Shown one piece after another: positions 14,301 through 24,380 of a stretch of 64,000 bases of DNA. Source of the DNA: Apostichopus parvimensis (Eukaryota > Echinodermata > Holothuroidea > Aspidochirotida > Stichopodidae); the NCBI GenBank assembly GCA_000934455.1, contig KN888128.1, positions 63,904-127,903 of the forward strand, read 5' to 3'. Position 1 is the first letter of the stretch. The number at the start of each line of letters is the position of its first letter. The notes beneath the pieces are model-generated. The model had not been told where the DNA came from, did not search any database, and was given only the letters and a program-made list of their open reading frames with translations. The position numbers and the translations under genes were made by a program.

Positions 14301-17300
14301 AACTTTTGCAGGTTTAAAGTAAGATATGATGATATATTTGGCCATGTTTCATACATATGATACATATATTATTGATTAATACACATGTATTTTGAGTGTC
14401 AATGCTTTTGTACCCTCTAGCGACCTCCATGATGATATCCTCAGAACCTCTGTTGAACCTTCTCCATCGGACGATCACCGAGAGCCAATCGAAGTCGCTA
14501 GACGTTATCTTCAGCGCTTCAAAGAAACTTAGATATCAAAGCCTCTGTGTTGTAGCACTCTTGGTGAAATCCTGCGCAGATTTCAAGTTAAAGGTAACTC
14601 CCATTCTTTAATATAATATCATTAATAGTTATATTATTCTCACACCTTCAGTGGTCAAAATGACCAATTTTCCCTTACCCCCAGGTCCCCTTGCTCCAAC
14701 CAATTTACTAGGTACACCACCATTGATACATGTCACCTCAGAAATACTCTCCAGGCCGGTGAAAATCTATGGGAATTCATTGAAAATTAATTACAAAAGA
14801 CTGCTGTTTCACTTCTCTCACACCAAACCCACTTGAAACTGTATGATGTAATGTTGTGTCATGCATCATGAGATGTGACTTCCCAGACACTCACGCACAC
14901 GCTCCTGTAGCCTGCCACCACACGCACCTGTCACCCGCCACCGCACGCTCCTGCCGCCCGCCACCGCACGCTCCTGTCGCCCGCCACTGCACGCTCCTGT
15001 CGCCCGCCACCGTACACTCCTGCCGCCCCCACCCACTGAATAACATGAATATAATTTTTTTTTTTTTTTTAAAAAGTCGATATTTCCTTGAGAGCCTACC
15101 GTGTTTCCGTATAAGGTAGCAGTATATTTTTTTATTATTGTCATTTTTAAATGAAATCTTTGAATGGAAAGATTATGAGGACTTTTTTTCATCCAGACTC
15201 CCTCCTAAATTTACCCTAAAGAAACTGTTGGATTATGCTAATTTAAAAAAAAATTCCAATTCCGGTGAATCCCCTAATCATTGCATATGCCAGACAATTG
15301 TCGATCATGATTTTAGAGGTGACTTTTACTGTTCTCATGCAATAACTGTTAAATAAGTCTTTCTCCTCTCCTTAGCCTGGTCATATCATGAAGTTTGAGG
15401 TGGAATTTATCCTGGGTTCACTAATGGACAAAGACGTCTGTGTCAAAGGTCAGAAATCATCTGTAACAAATATCTTTTGTACTTCTTCTCTATTCCTGTG
15501 TCTTCAATTCTGACATAGATAACAAAATTCATAGCTCAAAGGCAAAAATTGTTACCAACCACAGAGATATATATTCCACTTGACATAGTTAGATTTTTGT
15601 CTACTTCGGGGTTTTCATGAAACTTGAGAGATTCGCAACAAAACGCAAAAAACTGCTAAAAACTGTGACGAAAGTTTGAACAGTGACTTCAGGATGCCGA
15701 GTTAGCTATCCTAAATTTCATTCTCCTCCCACCCCTCTGCTATCTCCCCTTCCCCTATATTCCACATCTCCCCCCTCTATCCCACACATCTCTCCCCCCC
15801 CCCACCCCTCTCTCTCCCACCTCACATCCTGTTCACTATTTCTTTGGTATGAGTTATTAGTTATAGGTCTTTACTTGCAACAATGTGTTGCTTTGCTTCC
15901 CAGATCAAAACTCTTTTCTTCAAGGCAATTTTATATTCATTTTTACTATTTTTTTTCAACTTGGTTTATAATCTTTATATCTAGTGGTCTGCTTGCAGTT
16001 CTTGACCACTCTTCTAGATTTGGGATTTGAGAGCCAGATTGTCGGGCTCTTACCTCAACATTCGCAGCCCCGACAGGGAGAAGATGCGGGCTTGGAATTG
16101 TCTGCTGCCACCATCCGTAGTCTGTTCTTCCTTCTACAGAACATAATCCTACAGGTGAATAAACCTAACAAGTTTGTCGATGGCCGGAAGAATTTCACAA
16201 ATTCTGCATTTGTGTTTAGAATTTAATAGTTGTCATAAGATTTTGATTGGTTATACAGTGTGAAGAAGGAGAGGGGAAGGGGCTCGGAAGGGGAGGGGAA
16301 GGAAGAGGGGTAGAGGAGGGGCAGTATAAATAGTGGGGCCAACAAAAGGGGAATAAGACTATCAACTCATTGATCTTAAATCAAAGAACTGTTTGCTTGA
16401 AGTTATAATCATTTTTGACATTTTTCAACTTTTTACAATGGGTCTATGACACCAGTTTTTGGGTTGGGTGTGTATGAAAACTTCAAGTCATACTGGGAGT
16501 TGGGGACAGTTTAAACCAAATACGATTAGATTTTTCTCTTGGATTTTCTTTTTACTCTCCTATGTGTCCTTTTATGCTATGAGGCTTTGTTTTCCAGAAA
16601 TGATCCTATTGTAAGTACTAATACAATCATCGTTGATGAGTACAACTTTACAGGCTAAAAAAATATGTGGGAGAAAAATAGTGATACGAATCACCAAGAC
16701 TGTTCTTCCTTATGGTAGCAATACATTAGTGTCATTGTATGTAAATAGTATTAAGCAATAACATTAATGAGTATTCTTGAGCTGGGGTGGGCAACCTACG
16801 GGCCACATGCGGCCCGCCAGTGATTTTTTTGCGGCCCATGAGATGTCTCAAGAAAAAGAAAAAGAAAAAAATCAATCTATTTTACATCACAAAAAGACGA
16901 GCTAGCTCTTAGAATTTATCGGCACTTATGATGCTGTCAGGTAGGCCTATTAATTATCAACTGTACTGTATTGACATTATGTTTTAGTGAATACAGATTA
17001 AGTACACACACCTATTGCTTGAAAATCCTCGGAATCAAAGGTTTGAAATCAACAACAGTTCGTTGGTTAGGTGCGGCCCAGTCAATTTTTCACTCCATAT
17101 ATCTGGCCCATTCATTCAAAAAGGTTGCCCACCCCTGTTCTAGAGGAACTTAATGATGTAATGTTTTTGGTTCTCCCCACATCCATGCAGGGAAGTGACT
17201 TTCTCTCCTGGAACTGTGTGCAATGCTTGTCATCGCTACTCAGGTACATACGTCAAAGGAGTAAACAGCTCTGTGAGTACAGTAATTGATTTCTTCAATC

Positions 17301-20300
17301 ACTTTAATCCTGGTAATATAGGGTACTACAGTGTTAGGTATGAAACACTATCATACTCAGTGTCCATCATGTAAAAGAACATTCCTATCTAGTGATAGAC
17401 TGCTGTATGCCGCTGCAAAGTTTGACGTAAAAATATTTATTTGCTCAGGCTTGAACAAAGTGGAGAAAATCTCTAAATCATGATATTCTGTGAGCTTTCT
17501 TGGGATGCAAATGCAGAAAACCATCAAGTTCTAAAATACATGTGCATCTGTTATAAAGTGTTGTCTTTTGGGTTATCTTATGCAAGCAATATTTTTTCAG
17601 AAACATTTCCCTTCAAGCAACTACACATGAGGTTAACCAAAGGAAACACATATTGTGTAATGTGTAACACTAAACTGGCAATGTGTGTGAAACCACTTTG
17701 TAAAGTGAGGGCAGTATGCTTCTTTTCTTCCACTGAGCATTCCTTGCTACTATCATTCTCAACATATGGTAACAAAAATTGTCATGGGAGCTGCAGCATA
17801 GACAGGGTTGAAAAAACTTCCAGAAAATTTAAATTGGGGGATGGAGATTCCTCATATGAGCAAGCATCTGTCAACCAACATACCTTATCCTCAAGATTTG
17901 GTATTAATGGCATTATGATGTTTTGGCAAAACTGGTCTCTAAGCAGGTATGAAGGTGGGAGGGGGGATGCCTCTAAATGATATTTACATAGGGATTGGGG
18001 GGTGGATGCCTATGATTGATATTTACATAGGGATGGGGGGGTCGCCTATAATTGATATTACATAGGGATGGGGGATAGGGGGCTGGCCAGAATTAGACCA
18101 CATACCCAGGCAGACTATCCATGACAATTTGCATACAAAGAGTGTGTGCTTAATCTATTTTCATGTTTATCCAGTGGCCTAATCAATTTTATGACATATA
18201 CGCGGCCCTCAGCTACTAATATGATTAGCTGCATATGTTGTAAGCACCTTGCATAAGGTGCTCTTTATTATTCTTCAGTGAAAATGGTAAACAGAACTTT
18301 TACTGGTAAATTATATTAAAGCTGTTAAAGGTAATTTTGTGACAGGTATTGAGTTTATTTCAGTCTAACCTCAGTTTAATGGCATGGAAGACTCGCCCCA
18401 AACCGCTTGCCGTCTCTGAAAAAGTTAACTTTTCGTTGCTTGAAAGTGAAGTTTTCTTCTTGTTGCTACAAAATGCAGACAGTAATGAAACGTGATACGT
18501 TGTTATCTTCTATCTGGACCTGAGATCAGGGAGTTCCGTAACAACTTCCTGCTGAGATGTCCATCGCTGCTATGTACACTGTGTTGTGGGTATTGACTGT
18601 AACTGCATGTATTGACTGTACACTAGTGTTTAATTACTGACGGTAGCAAGCTGTGTGTATATTTTCTGGGATCGATGGTGGTGTCTAACACTTCTGTTAC
18701 ACCTCATTCGAAACAAGGTCAGATTACCGGCATCAGACTTTCTTTGTGCGCGAGTCTTCACACCATTTAATGGGAATCTTTGTTAACTGTCGTTGCTGAT
18801 GGTTGCTAGTCAAAGTGAAGCCACCAAACCTAGTATACCAAGTGCACCCCAGTGTAGTAATGCCAACAATTCAAGCAACATTTCCTTTGATGCTTTCACA
18901 CCCTTTACTCGTTTTTTTTCAGCTGATCATCTTGCACAGCAGCCATGGAATGAATTTCTCATTAACAGCTGTGTAGACTTCTATGGGGACACCTGCCCCT
19001 CCTCTTGGCTCTTCAAGTTAATTCCATTGGTAGGTTCATTCTTAGCTACAAACTCTCTTCTACTTCTTGAGATAATCAGCAGGTGCCAAAAGATGGTAGA
19101 CCATGTGCCCAACCCCCCCCCCCCCGTCCTTCCCCACTAACCCCCATCTCCCCTTCAAATAAACCACTCATGGATATCTTTGACAATAAACTATTATTTA
19201 TCATTCTTTGTTTCAGTTTCCAACATTGGTGTCTCATAAGAAACTTGAGTCGCTGATCGCCACGGCGATGAAACAAGACACAGCTACGGTAGATCACAGG
19301 ATGCTGGCATCTTTGCTCTTTCTTCTACATCGAGTAAGTGTATGCAAAATAATCCCAGAGCAAAGATGGGAGCGGGGAGGGGGCGGAGAACTCAAACATT
19401 AACTGAGTTACAAGAAACAATCCCACTACCGTACCTTTTTAAGTCAGTTTTTCAGTCTGGCAATTTGTCTCCCTAGTAAATCCCTATGGGTTACCTATAA
19501 TGATAATCCCTTTCCATTTTACATTTCCCTCCTAACTGATTGAGCACTTCCAGGACAAAGTCCCTTCCATGGGGGGGGGGGGGAGGGCATACTTTTATTA
19601 AAAACAAAATTTGTAGCTTTTCTTGGGCCTTTGATAGTAACATCTAGTGACAACTTTGTTGTTTTCAAAGTCTACTTGTAAGAATACTCAATGTTGTTCT
19701 GAATCTCTCCCCCCCCCCCCCCCCCCCTGTAAGAATACTCAATGTTGTTCTGAATCTCTCCCCCCCCCCCCAACCCTTTATTACCTACATTTACTTAAAA
19801 CTAGCTGCACCCCTGACCTTCAAGTCTGTTAACAACAGTTAATGTTATTCTTACAGAAATGGGATCAATTCAACTCCAACCAGAAGTTTGTGGATACTAC
19901 CAAGCAATGGTTAGAAGGACTTTCAGCGACCATCACCACAGTTGCTTCCACAGAAATAACACCAGTGGAAATGTTGTATCCTTTAATATCATGTAAAATC
20001 ATATCATCAGTTACAAATAAAATAAAAATGATTATGAAAACTCATAGATGGTGTCAAAGGGAGATATTGAAATTTAAACATTCCTTTTATAAGTTTTCGA
20101 ACCTAATTAAGTTATAAGTCTCCTCCTTAGGTTACTTAAAGGCATTGAAGACTCGCCCCAAACCGTGTGCCGCGCTCTGAAAAAGTTAACTTTCCGTTGC
20201 TTGCAAGTCAAGTTTTCTTCTTGTCGCTACAAAATGCAGACAGTAATGAAACGTGATACCTTGTTATCTTTTATCTAGACCTGAGATGTCCATCGCTGCT

Positions 20301-22003
20301 ATGCACACTGTGTTGTGGGTATTGACCGTAGCTGTATGTATTGACTGTACACTAGTGTCTAATTACCGATGGTAGCAAGCTGTGTGTTTATTTTCTGGGA
20401 TCGATGGTGGTGTCTTTCACTTCTGTTGCACCTCATTCGAAACTAGGTCAGATTACCGGCATGAGACGTTTCTTTGTGCGCGAGTCTTCACACCCTTTAA
20501 GACTATCCTAGTTTTATTTGGCCTTGATATTGGTTGTGCTTATTTTGTGCTACATTCTCAAACAATACATTTCTATCTTCGAGAAAATGATTACTTTATG
20601 ACATAACACAGAATATAGGAATTATTCTATCTGTTTTCATCAGAGTGGGATACAAAAATTACTTGAAACATATCCATTTCAATTTACATATTAAAATAAA
20701 ATTGAATTCTTACCCTTCAGTAATGGCTCATTAGCATATGTCGATGTAGATTTGATGACCGTCCATATGGGTTGCTTGCCAGAAACTTCTCCAATTAAAG
20801 TAAACTTCAGCAAGAAAACTACTTAGTGAAATGATGCCCTCACTTCTCATAATTTAAACTTTTATTTAATAAAGTAGATTTTCAAATTAACCTATAGCCC
20901 CAAGCAGCTTGTATATGAACTTCTCAGTCTCCCTGAAGGATTACAAGCAAAGTAACCTACATTATTTGCAAACTGCCAGAGACGTCAATACTATTATGTT
21001 TCAGTTATCATTAACTCTGCCCAGAAGTACCCAGCATACCGATGAGTAAAGGACTCTCTTTTTGTCCAGTGAGTTCTTTGTTTTATACAATACCAAGTAG
21101 GTATGCTGTGTTACTGTATGTAAATCAGGTAACTACTATGATGCCCTGCTGTGCAATCCCAAATGAAAACAAGGAAAGTCTGACATAAACCTAAGGAGAC
21201 TTATAATCTCCATTAACTTAATAAGCTACTAATACTTATGTAAGTAAGGTTTAGATTTCATTATCACCCTGTGACAGATGGCTTATACACTCTTTTGAGT
21301 TGTAAATTTCATACTACTGTAAAAGAGAATTTTTGTTCAACTGCAAAAATTATTAGTCCTCACTGTCCCCAAAAATATATATGTTAAGTTTGCCCTTCCT
21401 AGCCTTCATAGATCAGCTTTCCTTTATTTTAAATGGAAAAACAAGTTTATCTCACCAATAAATGTAATTTCTTGAAAAAAACAGAAATTGACATTGATTC
21501 ATTTTAGCTTTTGTCCATAAACAAATACTTGTGATATATTGCCACAAATATTCCATTATGGTGTAACAAGACTAAGCTCTGATCTGAGAATGGATTTAAG
21601 CAGTTGTGGGAAGGGTGGGTAATTGCCCATCCTCCCCCCTCCCGCTGCAACCCTCTATCTTCTTTTGACCATACATAACTGTTCTTTGCTGAAATACTCT
21701 CTTCTGCAGTGTATAAGTTTCCTTTATTTTGTTACTTCATTATTGTTGTTACAATATTGTTGTTGTTTCATACCATCATCTCTGAAGTATACACATACAT
21801 TTAATGATTGAGAGTTAATTGGTTTTCCAACACAACCATCCACTAGCTTTCTTTCTTTGTTTTGACCCGAGTGGTTTGTCACCCTTGACTTGATTCTACA
21901 CAGACCTGTCAATGAGATGGTTATCCCAGCAGATCTAACGCGACAGGATAAATCATTACAAAGCATGCTGGGAGAACTAATGAATACGATGGTGTCCTCC
22001 TAG
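5131..22003 (+). CDS. MEI1: Meiosis inhibitor protein 1 (MEI1), C-terminal half, 16 exons
   Basis: Sixteen exons join without a frame break into about 679 residues ending at TAG 22001-22003. Human MEI1 is 1274 residues, so this is roughly the C-terminal half. Diagnostic matches, from memory of the human protein: IPARAIYTHH then LELW across exons 3-4 (human IPDLQLVYTHH and LELW); VVCLQFLTTLLDLGF (human AAILCFLRTALRQSF); NIILQGSDFLSWNCVQCL (human [18 protein letters not shown]); LAQQPWNEFL (human [10 protein letters not shown]). MEI1 is an alpha-helical, HEAT-like nuclear protein needed for meiotic double-strand breaks and synapsis in mouse, working with the TOPOVIBL/REC114 machinery. That role is inferred here by homology. 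The gene is convergent with XPO6. Introns hold TTAA-flanked and hAT MITEs and one assembly gap. The N-terminal exons are not recognised. Confidence 0.85.
7076..7441 (+). mobile_element. TTAA-flanked MITE, copy 1
   Basis: The unit begins TTAAAGGCATCGAAGACTCG and ends CGAGTCTTCACACCCTTTAA, so the ends are imperfect inverted repeats bounded by TTAA. The family recurs at 18376 and 20136 in the same orientation. TTAA target duplication is typical of piggyBac-type elements; the family assignment is inference. There is no transposase. The ORF inside near 7327 is not a gene. Confidence 0.85.
7494..7642 (+). CDS. MEI1: MEI1 exon
   Basis: The acceptor is CATGTAG|G and the donor CACG|GTAAAT. The 149-bp exon takes one base to finish the preceding Lys codon and ends in phase 1. 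It encodes LLTDVVLMEKLSCLLLQRAE...SLKHITFLLASVYHSGDTNL, equivalent to human VSEAELFEAVQSFLLSLQ...VFKASIYLLAICQDKDNTL. Confidence 0.8.
8960..9383. repeat. Imperfect tandem duplication, about 225-bp unit x2
   Basis: The first unit starts at GCATTATATAAA (8960) and the second at GCATTATATAAA (9185). Each holds the same order of landmarks: GATTGTGGGAACAT, a poly-C run, TTCACAATGAT, CTAAATTGATACTATCAAA, a second poly-C run, then ATGTATGTTAATGTC. The copies differ by scattered substitutions and poly-C length. It lies in a MEI1 intron just before the exon at 9419. Confidence 0.85.
9419..9543 (+). CDS. MEI1: MEI1 exon
   Basis: The acceptor is GTTGAAG|GC and the donor ATG|GTGAGA. It encodes ISTLCRMVKDIPARAIYTHH followed by a KQVIKWCFSCPGMSSKFALQ segment. 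The IP..A.YTHH then S.K(F/Y)..(Q/R)(M/V)LELW arrangement across this and the next exon is the strongest MEI1 signature in the window. Confidence 0.88.
9857..9979 (+). CDS. MEI1: MEI1 exon
   Basis: A phase-0 exon of 123 bp: acceptor AATTAG|CTG, donor TTG|GTAAGG. It opens with LELWIQRLVLPDEE and continues NNEDMNFLIPFLVTNQQCLS ALL. Human MEI1 has LELWFFWEESSYEELDD followed by LVVLFQLLRSIPSILLILL at the same place. Confidence 0.87.
10298..10481 (+). CDS. MEI1: MEI1 exon
   Basis: The acceptor is ACCGCAG|AAT and the donor AAAG|GTGACA; 184 bp, phase 0 in and phase 1 out. It encodes NLFITSVSPEIVEKVLRVLQ SLFTDPTTGGSDL and so on, matching human [20 protein letters not shown]. It is the most GC-rich stretch nearby (about 10370-10450), as expected for coding sequence. 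Confidence 0.87.
11096..11172 (+). CDS. MEI1: MEI1 exon (small)
   Basis: The acceptor is TTTTAG|AT and the donor TCA|GTTAAG; 77 bp. It encodes DPRKEASLALISINF then HVGTIPLRVES. Similarity to human MEI1 is weak here (the LLLSLLSLMQLRNVSE region), and support comes mainly from exact phase fit between both neighbours. Confidence 0.65.
12274..12367 (+). CDS. MEI1: MEI1 exon
   Basis: A phase-0 start after ATCACCACAG|TTG; the donor is CATG|GTAAGT. It encodes LFKFFKLVTSVHCQCGQVLA VRPSDLKLIFH, corresponding to human [20 protein letters not shown]. A second AG at 12261-12262 would give the wrong phase for the preceding exon, so the later AG was chosen. Confidence 0.75.
12497..12546. other. Assembly gap (50 N)
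   Basis: Exactly 50 N bases sit against a poly-G run in a MEI1 intron. The uniform size suggests a placeholder gap of unknown true length. No exon seems to be missing from the phase chain, but human MEI1 has sequence in this area with no clear counterpart here, so an exon could be hidden in the gap. Confidence 0.95.
13569..13694 (+). CDS. MEI1: MEI1 exon
   Basis: The acceptor is TCCTTTAG|TT; the donor AGAG|GTCGGT is weak. It encodes VMKLMSLSVVEGESRLSAEE and then MLTTMNYISSVLLQALNSQD. Primary similarity to human is low. The call rests on phase consistency with both neighbours, length and coding-like composition. Confidence 0.65.
14421..14593 (+). CDS. MEI1: MEI1 exon
   Basis: The acceptor is CCCTCTAG|CG and the donor AAG|GTAACT; 173 bp. 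It encodes TSMMISSEPLLNLLHRTITE, then a SLDVIFSASKKLRYQSL segment and CVVALLVKSCADFKLK. It reads as amphipathic helices of the kind seen throughout MEI1, corresponding to the human region around ALLCSAWLLTASF. Confidence 0.72.
14901..15030. repeat. Short tandem repeat, about 26-bp GC-rich unit
   Basis: Units resembling GCCCGCCACCGCACGCTCCT repeat about five times. The tract is strongly GC-rich and unlike its surroundings. It is intronic, and open frames across it are repeat artefacts. Confidence 0.8.
15376..15448 (+). CDS. MEI1: MEI1 exon
   Basis: The acceptor is CTCCTTAG|CCT and the donor AAAG|GTCAGA; 73 bp, phase 0 to 1. It encodes PGHIMKFEVEFILGSLMDKD VCVK, equivalent to human [20 protein letters not shown]. 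Confidence 0.78.
15985..16154 (+). CDS. MEI1: MEI1 exon
   Basis: The acceptor ATATCTAG|TG is chosen over the downstream TTGCAG because only it keeps the frame and restores VVCLQFLTTLLDLGF, matching human AAILCFLRTALRQSF. The exon continues ESQIVGLLPQHSQP and SAATIRSLFFLLQNIILQ, then the donor CAG|GTGAAT. Human has the RSLVIGLQNLLVQ motif at the same place. Confidence 0.85.
16782..17137. mobile_element. hAT MITE, 356 bp
   Basis: The left end is CTGGGGTGGGCAACC and the right end GGTTGCCCACCCCTG, near-perfect inverted repeats of the classic CAGGGGTGGGCAACC hAT terminus. The 8-bp flanks TTCTTGAG (16774-16781) and TTCTAGAG (17138-17145) match at seven of eight positions. Just inside the left end lies GCGGCCCGCCAG, also typical of this hAT group. 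No transposase. Confidence 0.9.
17191..17272 (+). CDS. MEI1: MEI1 exon
   Basis: The acceptor is CCATGCAG|GGA and the donor CTCT|GTGAGT. It encodes GSDFLSWNCVQCLSSLLRYI RQRSKQL, closely matching human [27 protein letters not shown]. Confidence 0.88.
17957..18083. repeat. Tandem repeat, about 45-bp unit x3
   Basis: Three units share ATGATATTTACATAGGGAT, a poly-G run, and GATGCCT or a variant. It is intronic in MEI1. Confidence 0.85.
18376..18770 (+). mobile_element. TTAA-flanked MITE, copy 2
   Basis: Same family and orientation as the copies at 7076 and 20136, bounded by TTAA and GAAGACTCG-type inverted ends. It is about 30 bp longer because of a small internal insertion near 18530 (AGGGAGTTCCGTAAC and following). 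More diverged at its ends than copies 1 and 3. Confidence 0.85.
18923..19029 (+). CDS. MEI1: MEI1 exon
   Basis: The acceptor is TTTTTTTTCAG|CT and the donor TTG|GTAGGT. It encodes DHLAQQPWNEFLINSCVDFY, then GDTCPSSWLFKLIPL. Human MEI1 has [20 protein letters not shown] in the same position; the QPWN(E/R)FL motif is diagnostic. Confidence 0.9.
19217..19333 (+). CDS. MEI1: MEI1 exon
   Basis: A phase-0 exon of 117 bp: acceptor TTTCAG|TTT, donor CGA|GTAAGT. It encodes FPTLVSHKKLESLIATAMKQ and then DHRMLASLLFLLHR, aligning with human [20 protein letters not shown] and TLQALHGFFQQL. Confidence 0.87.
19677..19775. repeat. Tandem duplication, about 51-bp unit x2
   Basis: TGTAAGAATACTCAATGTTG followed by TTCTGAATCTCTCC and a poly-C run occurs twice in succession, starting at 19677 and 19728, within a MEI1 intron. 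Confidence 0.9.
19857..19975 (+). CDS. MEI1: MEI1 exon
   Basis: The acceptor is TTCTTACAG|AAA and the donor ATGTT|GTATCC; 119 bp. It encodes KWDQFNSNQKFVDTTKQWLE GLSATITTVA and so on. Human MEI1 has MAQTLQASLEGLPPSTSSG at the corresponding place. The donor is chosen because it alone gives the phase needed for the terminal exon. Confidence 0.83.
20136..20500 (+). mobile_element. TTAA-flanked MITE, copy 3
   Basis: 365 bp, bounded by TTAA, starting TTAAAGGCATTGAAGACTCG and ending CGAGTCTTCACACCCTTTAA. By eye it is nearly the same length as copy 1 (366 bp) and very similar to it, so both are probably recent. No coding capacity. Confidence 0.87.
21904..22003 (+). CDS. MEI1: MEI1 terminal exon
   Basis: The acceptor is TTCTACACAG|A; one base completes Leu from the previous exon. 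It encodes PVNEMVIPADLTRQDKSLQS MLGELMNTMVSS and then TAG. Similarity to the human tail (LQDMLCLGGVAVSLSHIRN) is slight, as expected for a protein end. A long intron (19976-21903) containing MITE copy 3 precedes it. Confidence 0.72.
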
Positions 22004-22316
22004 TAAACAAAGTCACAGATATCGCCGTGGATAAGAGTTTAAGATGTACGGTGCTTTTGCACAATATTCCAGGATTATTCGTCATCAAAGACTCGCTAAT
22101 ATGAAATACAAGCATCAGTGGGGGTATTTTTAATTGATATTTTGCGAACATTTTGATTCCCATTTTAAAAGTCTATTGAGTTGTAGCACTGTGTGGATAT
22201 GTCATTATTATTGAAGTCATACCGACACAAGGTATCACAACCGTTCTATTTGCCAAAGAGAGAAGAACTGTTTGGATAAAAGCAAGATAAATACTGTAGT
22301 AACTAGTGAACACACC

Positions 22317-22322
22317 AATAAA
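22317..22322 (+). terminator. MEI1: Candidate MEI1 poly(A) signal AATAAA
   Basis: A canonical AATAAA about 315 bases after the MEI1 stop codon, followed by a GT-rich stretch (CTGTGTTTACTATGG) resembling a downstream element. It would give a 3'UTR of normal length. Confidence 0.5.
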
Positions 22323-23536
22323 CTAGCTGTGTTTACTATGGTTTCCTATTTCAGCATTTTATGTAGAGCCATTTGTCTGTCTTTTCAAGTCTTAGATGTG
22401 GTTTTACAGAAACAGCCACAACACGAGATGTCAACTAGTTTCAAGATTGCACCTAAGTGTGTAGAGAGGTGCCGGGGGGGGGGGGGGCTAATAACAAAGC
22501 CAGGAGGGGCCAGGAGGTGGGCTAGTTCTGGGCATAATACTGTACTGTTTGGCTTGTCTGCACAGCTCCTCTCACAATTGCTGTTCCTAAAGAGTACCAA
22601 AGTCGATGGGACTCTACAAGTTTTGATGAAACTGATATCTTGGAATTTTTTCTGTCAATCAGAATCGGAAAAATGAATGAGAAAAGATAGGAATATGATC
22701 TCCACATTAAAAGTCAAGCTTCAAATTCTGAGAAAAAAAATTGAAAATACAAAACAGAAATCTCTTTCAGTCCTTTTTATTTGAAAGTACTGTAACATTT
22801 GCGTTTATATGGTATGAGTTAAGCACAATAACAGCCCTTTTTTGCATACAGAATCCATAATTATGCACATTTTCTTACAGTATATTTTACAAACTACTCA
22901 TAGTCCACATTTCACGGGTCATTTTCTCTTGAAAAAAGAAAGAAAAAAAGGATGGAAAATATGCAAACTTTAATAACATACACATAAATTTTCAGCAACT
23001 TGCACAGACATTAAGGAAATTTTTTTTATAAATAAAACAAGCTGACATCTCAATTATGATGTTTTCTCGAAGACGATGATGTTAAGCCATCGTTTGTACA
23101 CTTATTCTCAAGCGGATTCTCTTAGATAGGAACTACATAAAGTTGTATTAATACAATAAACATTTGGGAAACGGGATTGGGGATTTACTTGTAAGACAAT
23201 AGATGGGGGCAGGAAGGAGAGAGGGGTGGGGAGTTGAGAAAGGATGGAAGGGTATGAGGTTCTAAACCTGGAAAGTGGAAACCATTGAAGACAACTGATG
23301 TGTCAAGCCCTCAAAGCAAAGCAATGTTCTTCACTGTAGGGTTCCTTGACAGTAAAAGGTTTCGATTGTTGGTAGAGATTAGGGAGGGTACATGATGGGT
23401 TTCACTATATACTGCATTTTAGGGCAGGTCTCACTTATAGTCAATACTATGAAATGTTTAGCCTGCATAAATATTCATAAAGTGAACAGTATTTGCTTAA
23501 ATATGAATAAGATTGTCACCTATTGTTTTCTTTTAG

Positions 23537-23647
23537 CACCTGTTCTTCAGCCATCCTCAAAGCATTTTGTTGAACACATTCTTGACACGATGCTGACAAA
23601 AAATACAGCTGAATTTGCAAAAAAGTTAACAGTCTGGGTTAAACCAG
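23537..23647 (+). CDS. Orphan exon-like segment, unidentified
   Basis: A tract after TTTTCTTTTAG| encodes APVLQPSSKHFVEHILDTML followed by TKNTAEFAKKLTVWVKP and ends at CCAG|GCAAGT, a GC-type donor with otherwise perfect consensus. Phases are 1 in and 1 out (111 bp), so it could be skipped or shuffled without frameshift. I do not recognise the protein and see no partner exon. It may be part of an unseen plus-strand gene, an alternative MEI1 3' exon or chance. Confidence 0.35.
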
Positions 23648-24380
23648 GCAAGTCCAATACTTTTCAATAAATCCATTCTATACATCATGAAATCTTTTCC
23701 TGATATGCTAACAAAGTAAATAACTTGAACAGTTTCAGTGTTAAATACTGCAGACACAGGTATTAAGCTCTATCAAAGATCTATGTTACGAACATAACAG
23801 GCCATATAACCACGCTGGTCGTTGGTGGCGGCATCAACCAACAGTCAGTCTTAACCACCGACACCAATCAGAGATTGGTTTCTTTTAGGCCAGCATTCCC
23901 TGATTCCTTCAACCAATACTGACATTCCATCACTTGGGTGGTAATTGTTGCCAGTTTAACAGACACATAGGAATAAAACTAGGACAATATTATATAATAA
24001 AGGACCAGCGCTAAACTTGTCCAGGCCTCATGCTCCATTATAAAATATGAAAGTTAAGTTTCTGTTGACTGTTTAAAACTAGAGACTACAATACTACAGA
24101 AGGTTGATCTCAGATGATTTCAGGATTACTAAGGGCCGGTTTAGGAGGGACATTAAATCCTCTGGATTTTATGCTTTAATCTGGAGATCTGACCCATTTT
24201 AAAGTTAACACCACCTGTTATACATTAGTGTTGCACAGCTAGTTCAGAGTATACATTGAATATATATAAAGATATATATATAGATATATATGTAACAAAG
24301 ATTCAATTGTTCACTTCCTGCTGCAAGAGTGATCAATACGTAGATGTAGAGCACATAATATAATATAGTATACCTATACG

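Noticed and set aside
17480-17980. 166-codon plus-strand open frame
   Set aside because: It lies in a MEI1 intron, runs into the G-rich 45-bp repeat, and resembles no protein I know. The phase-consistent exons on either side join without it.
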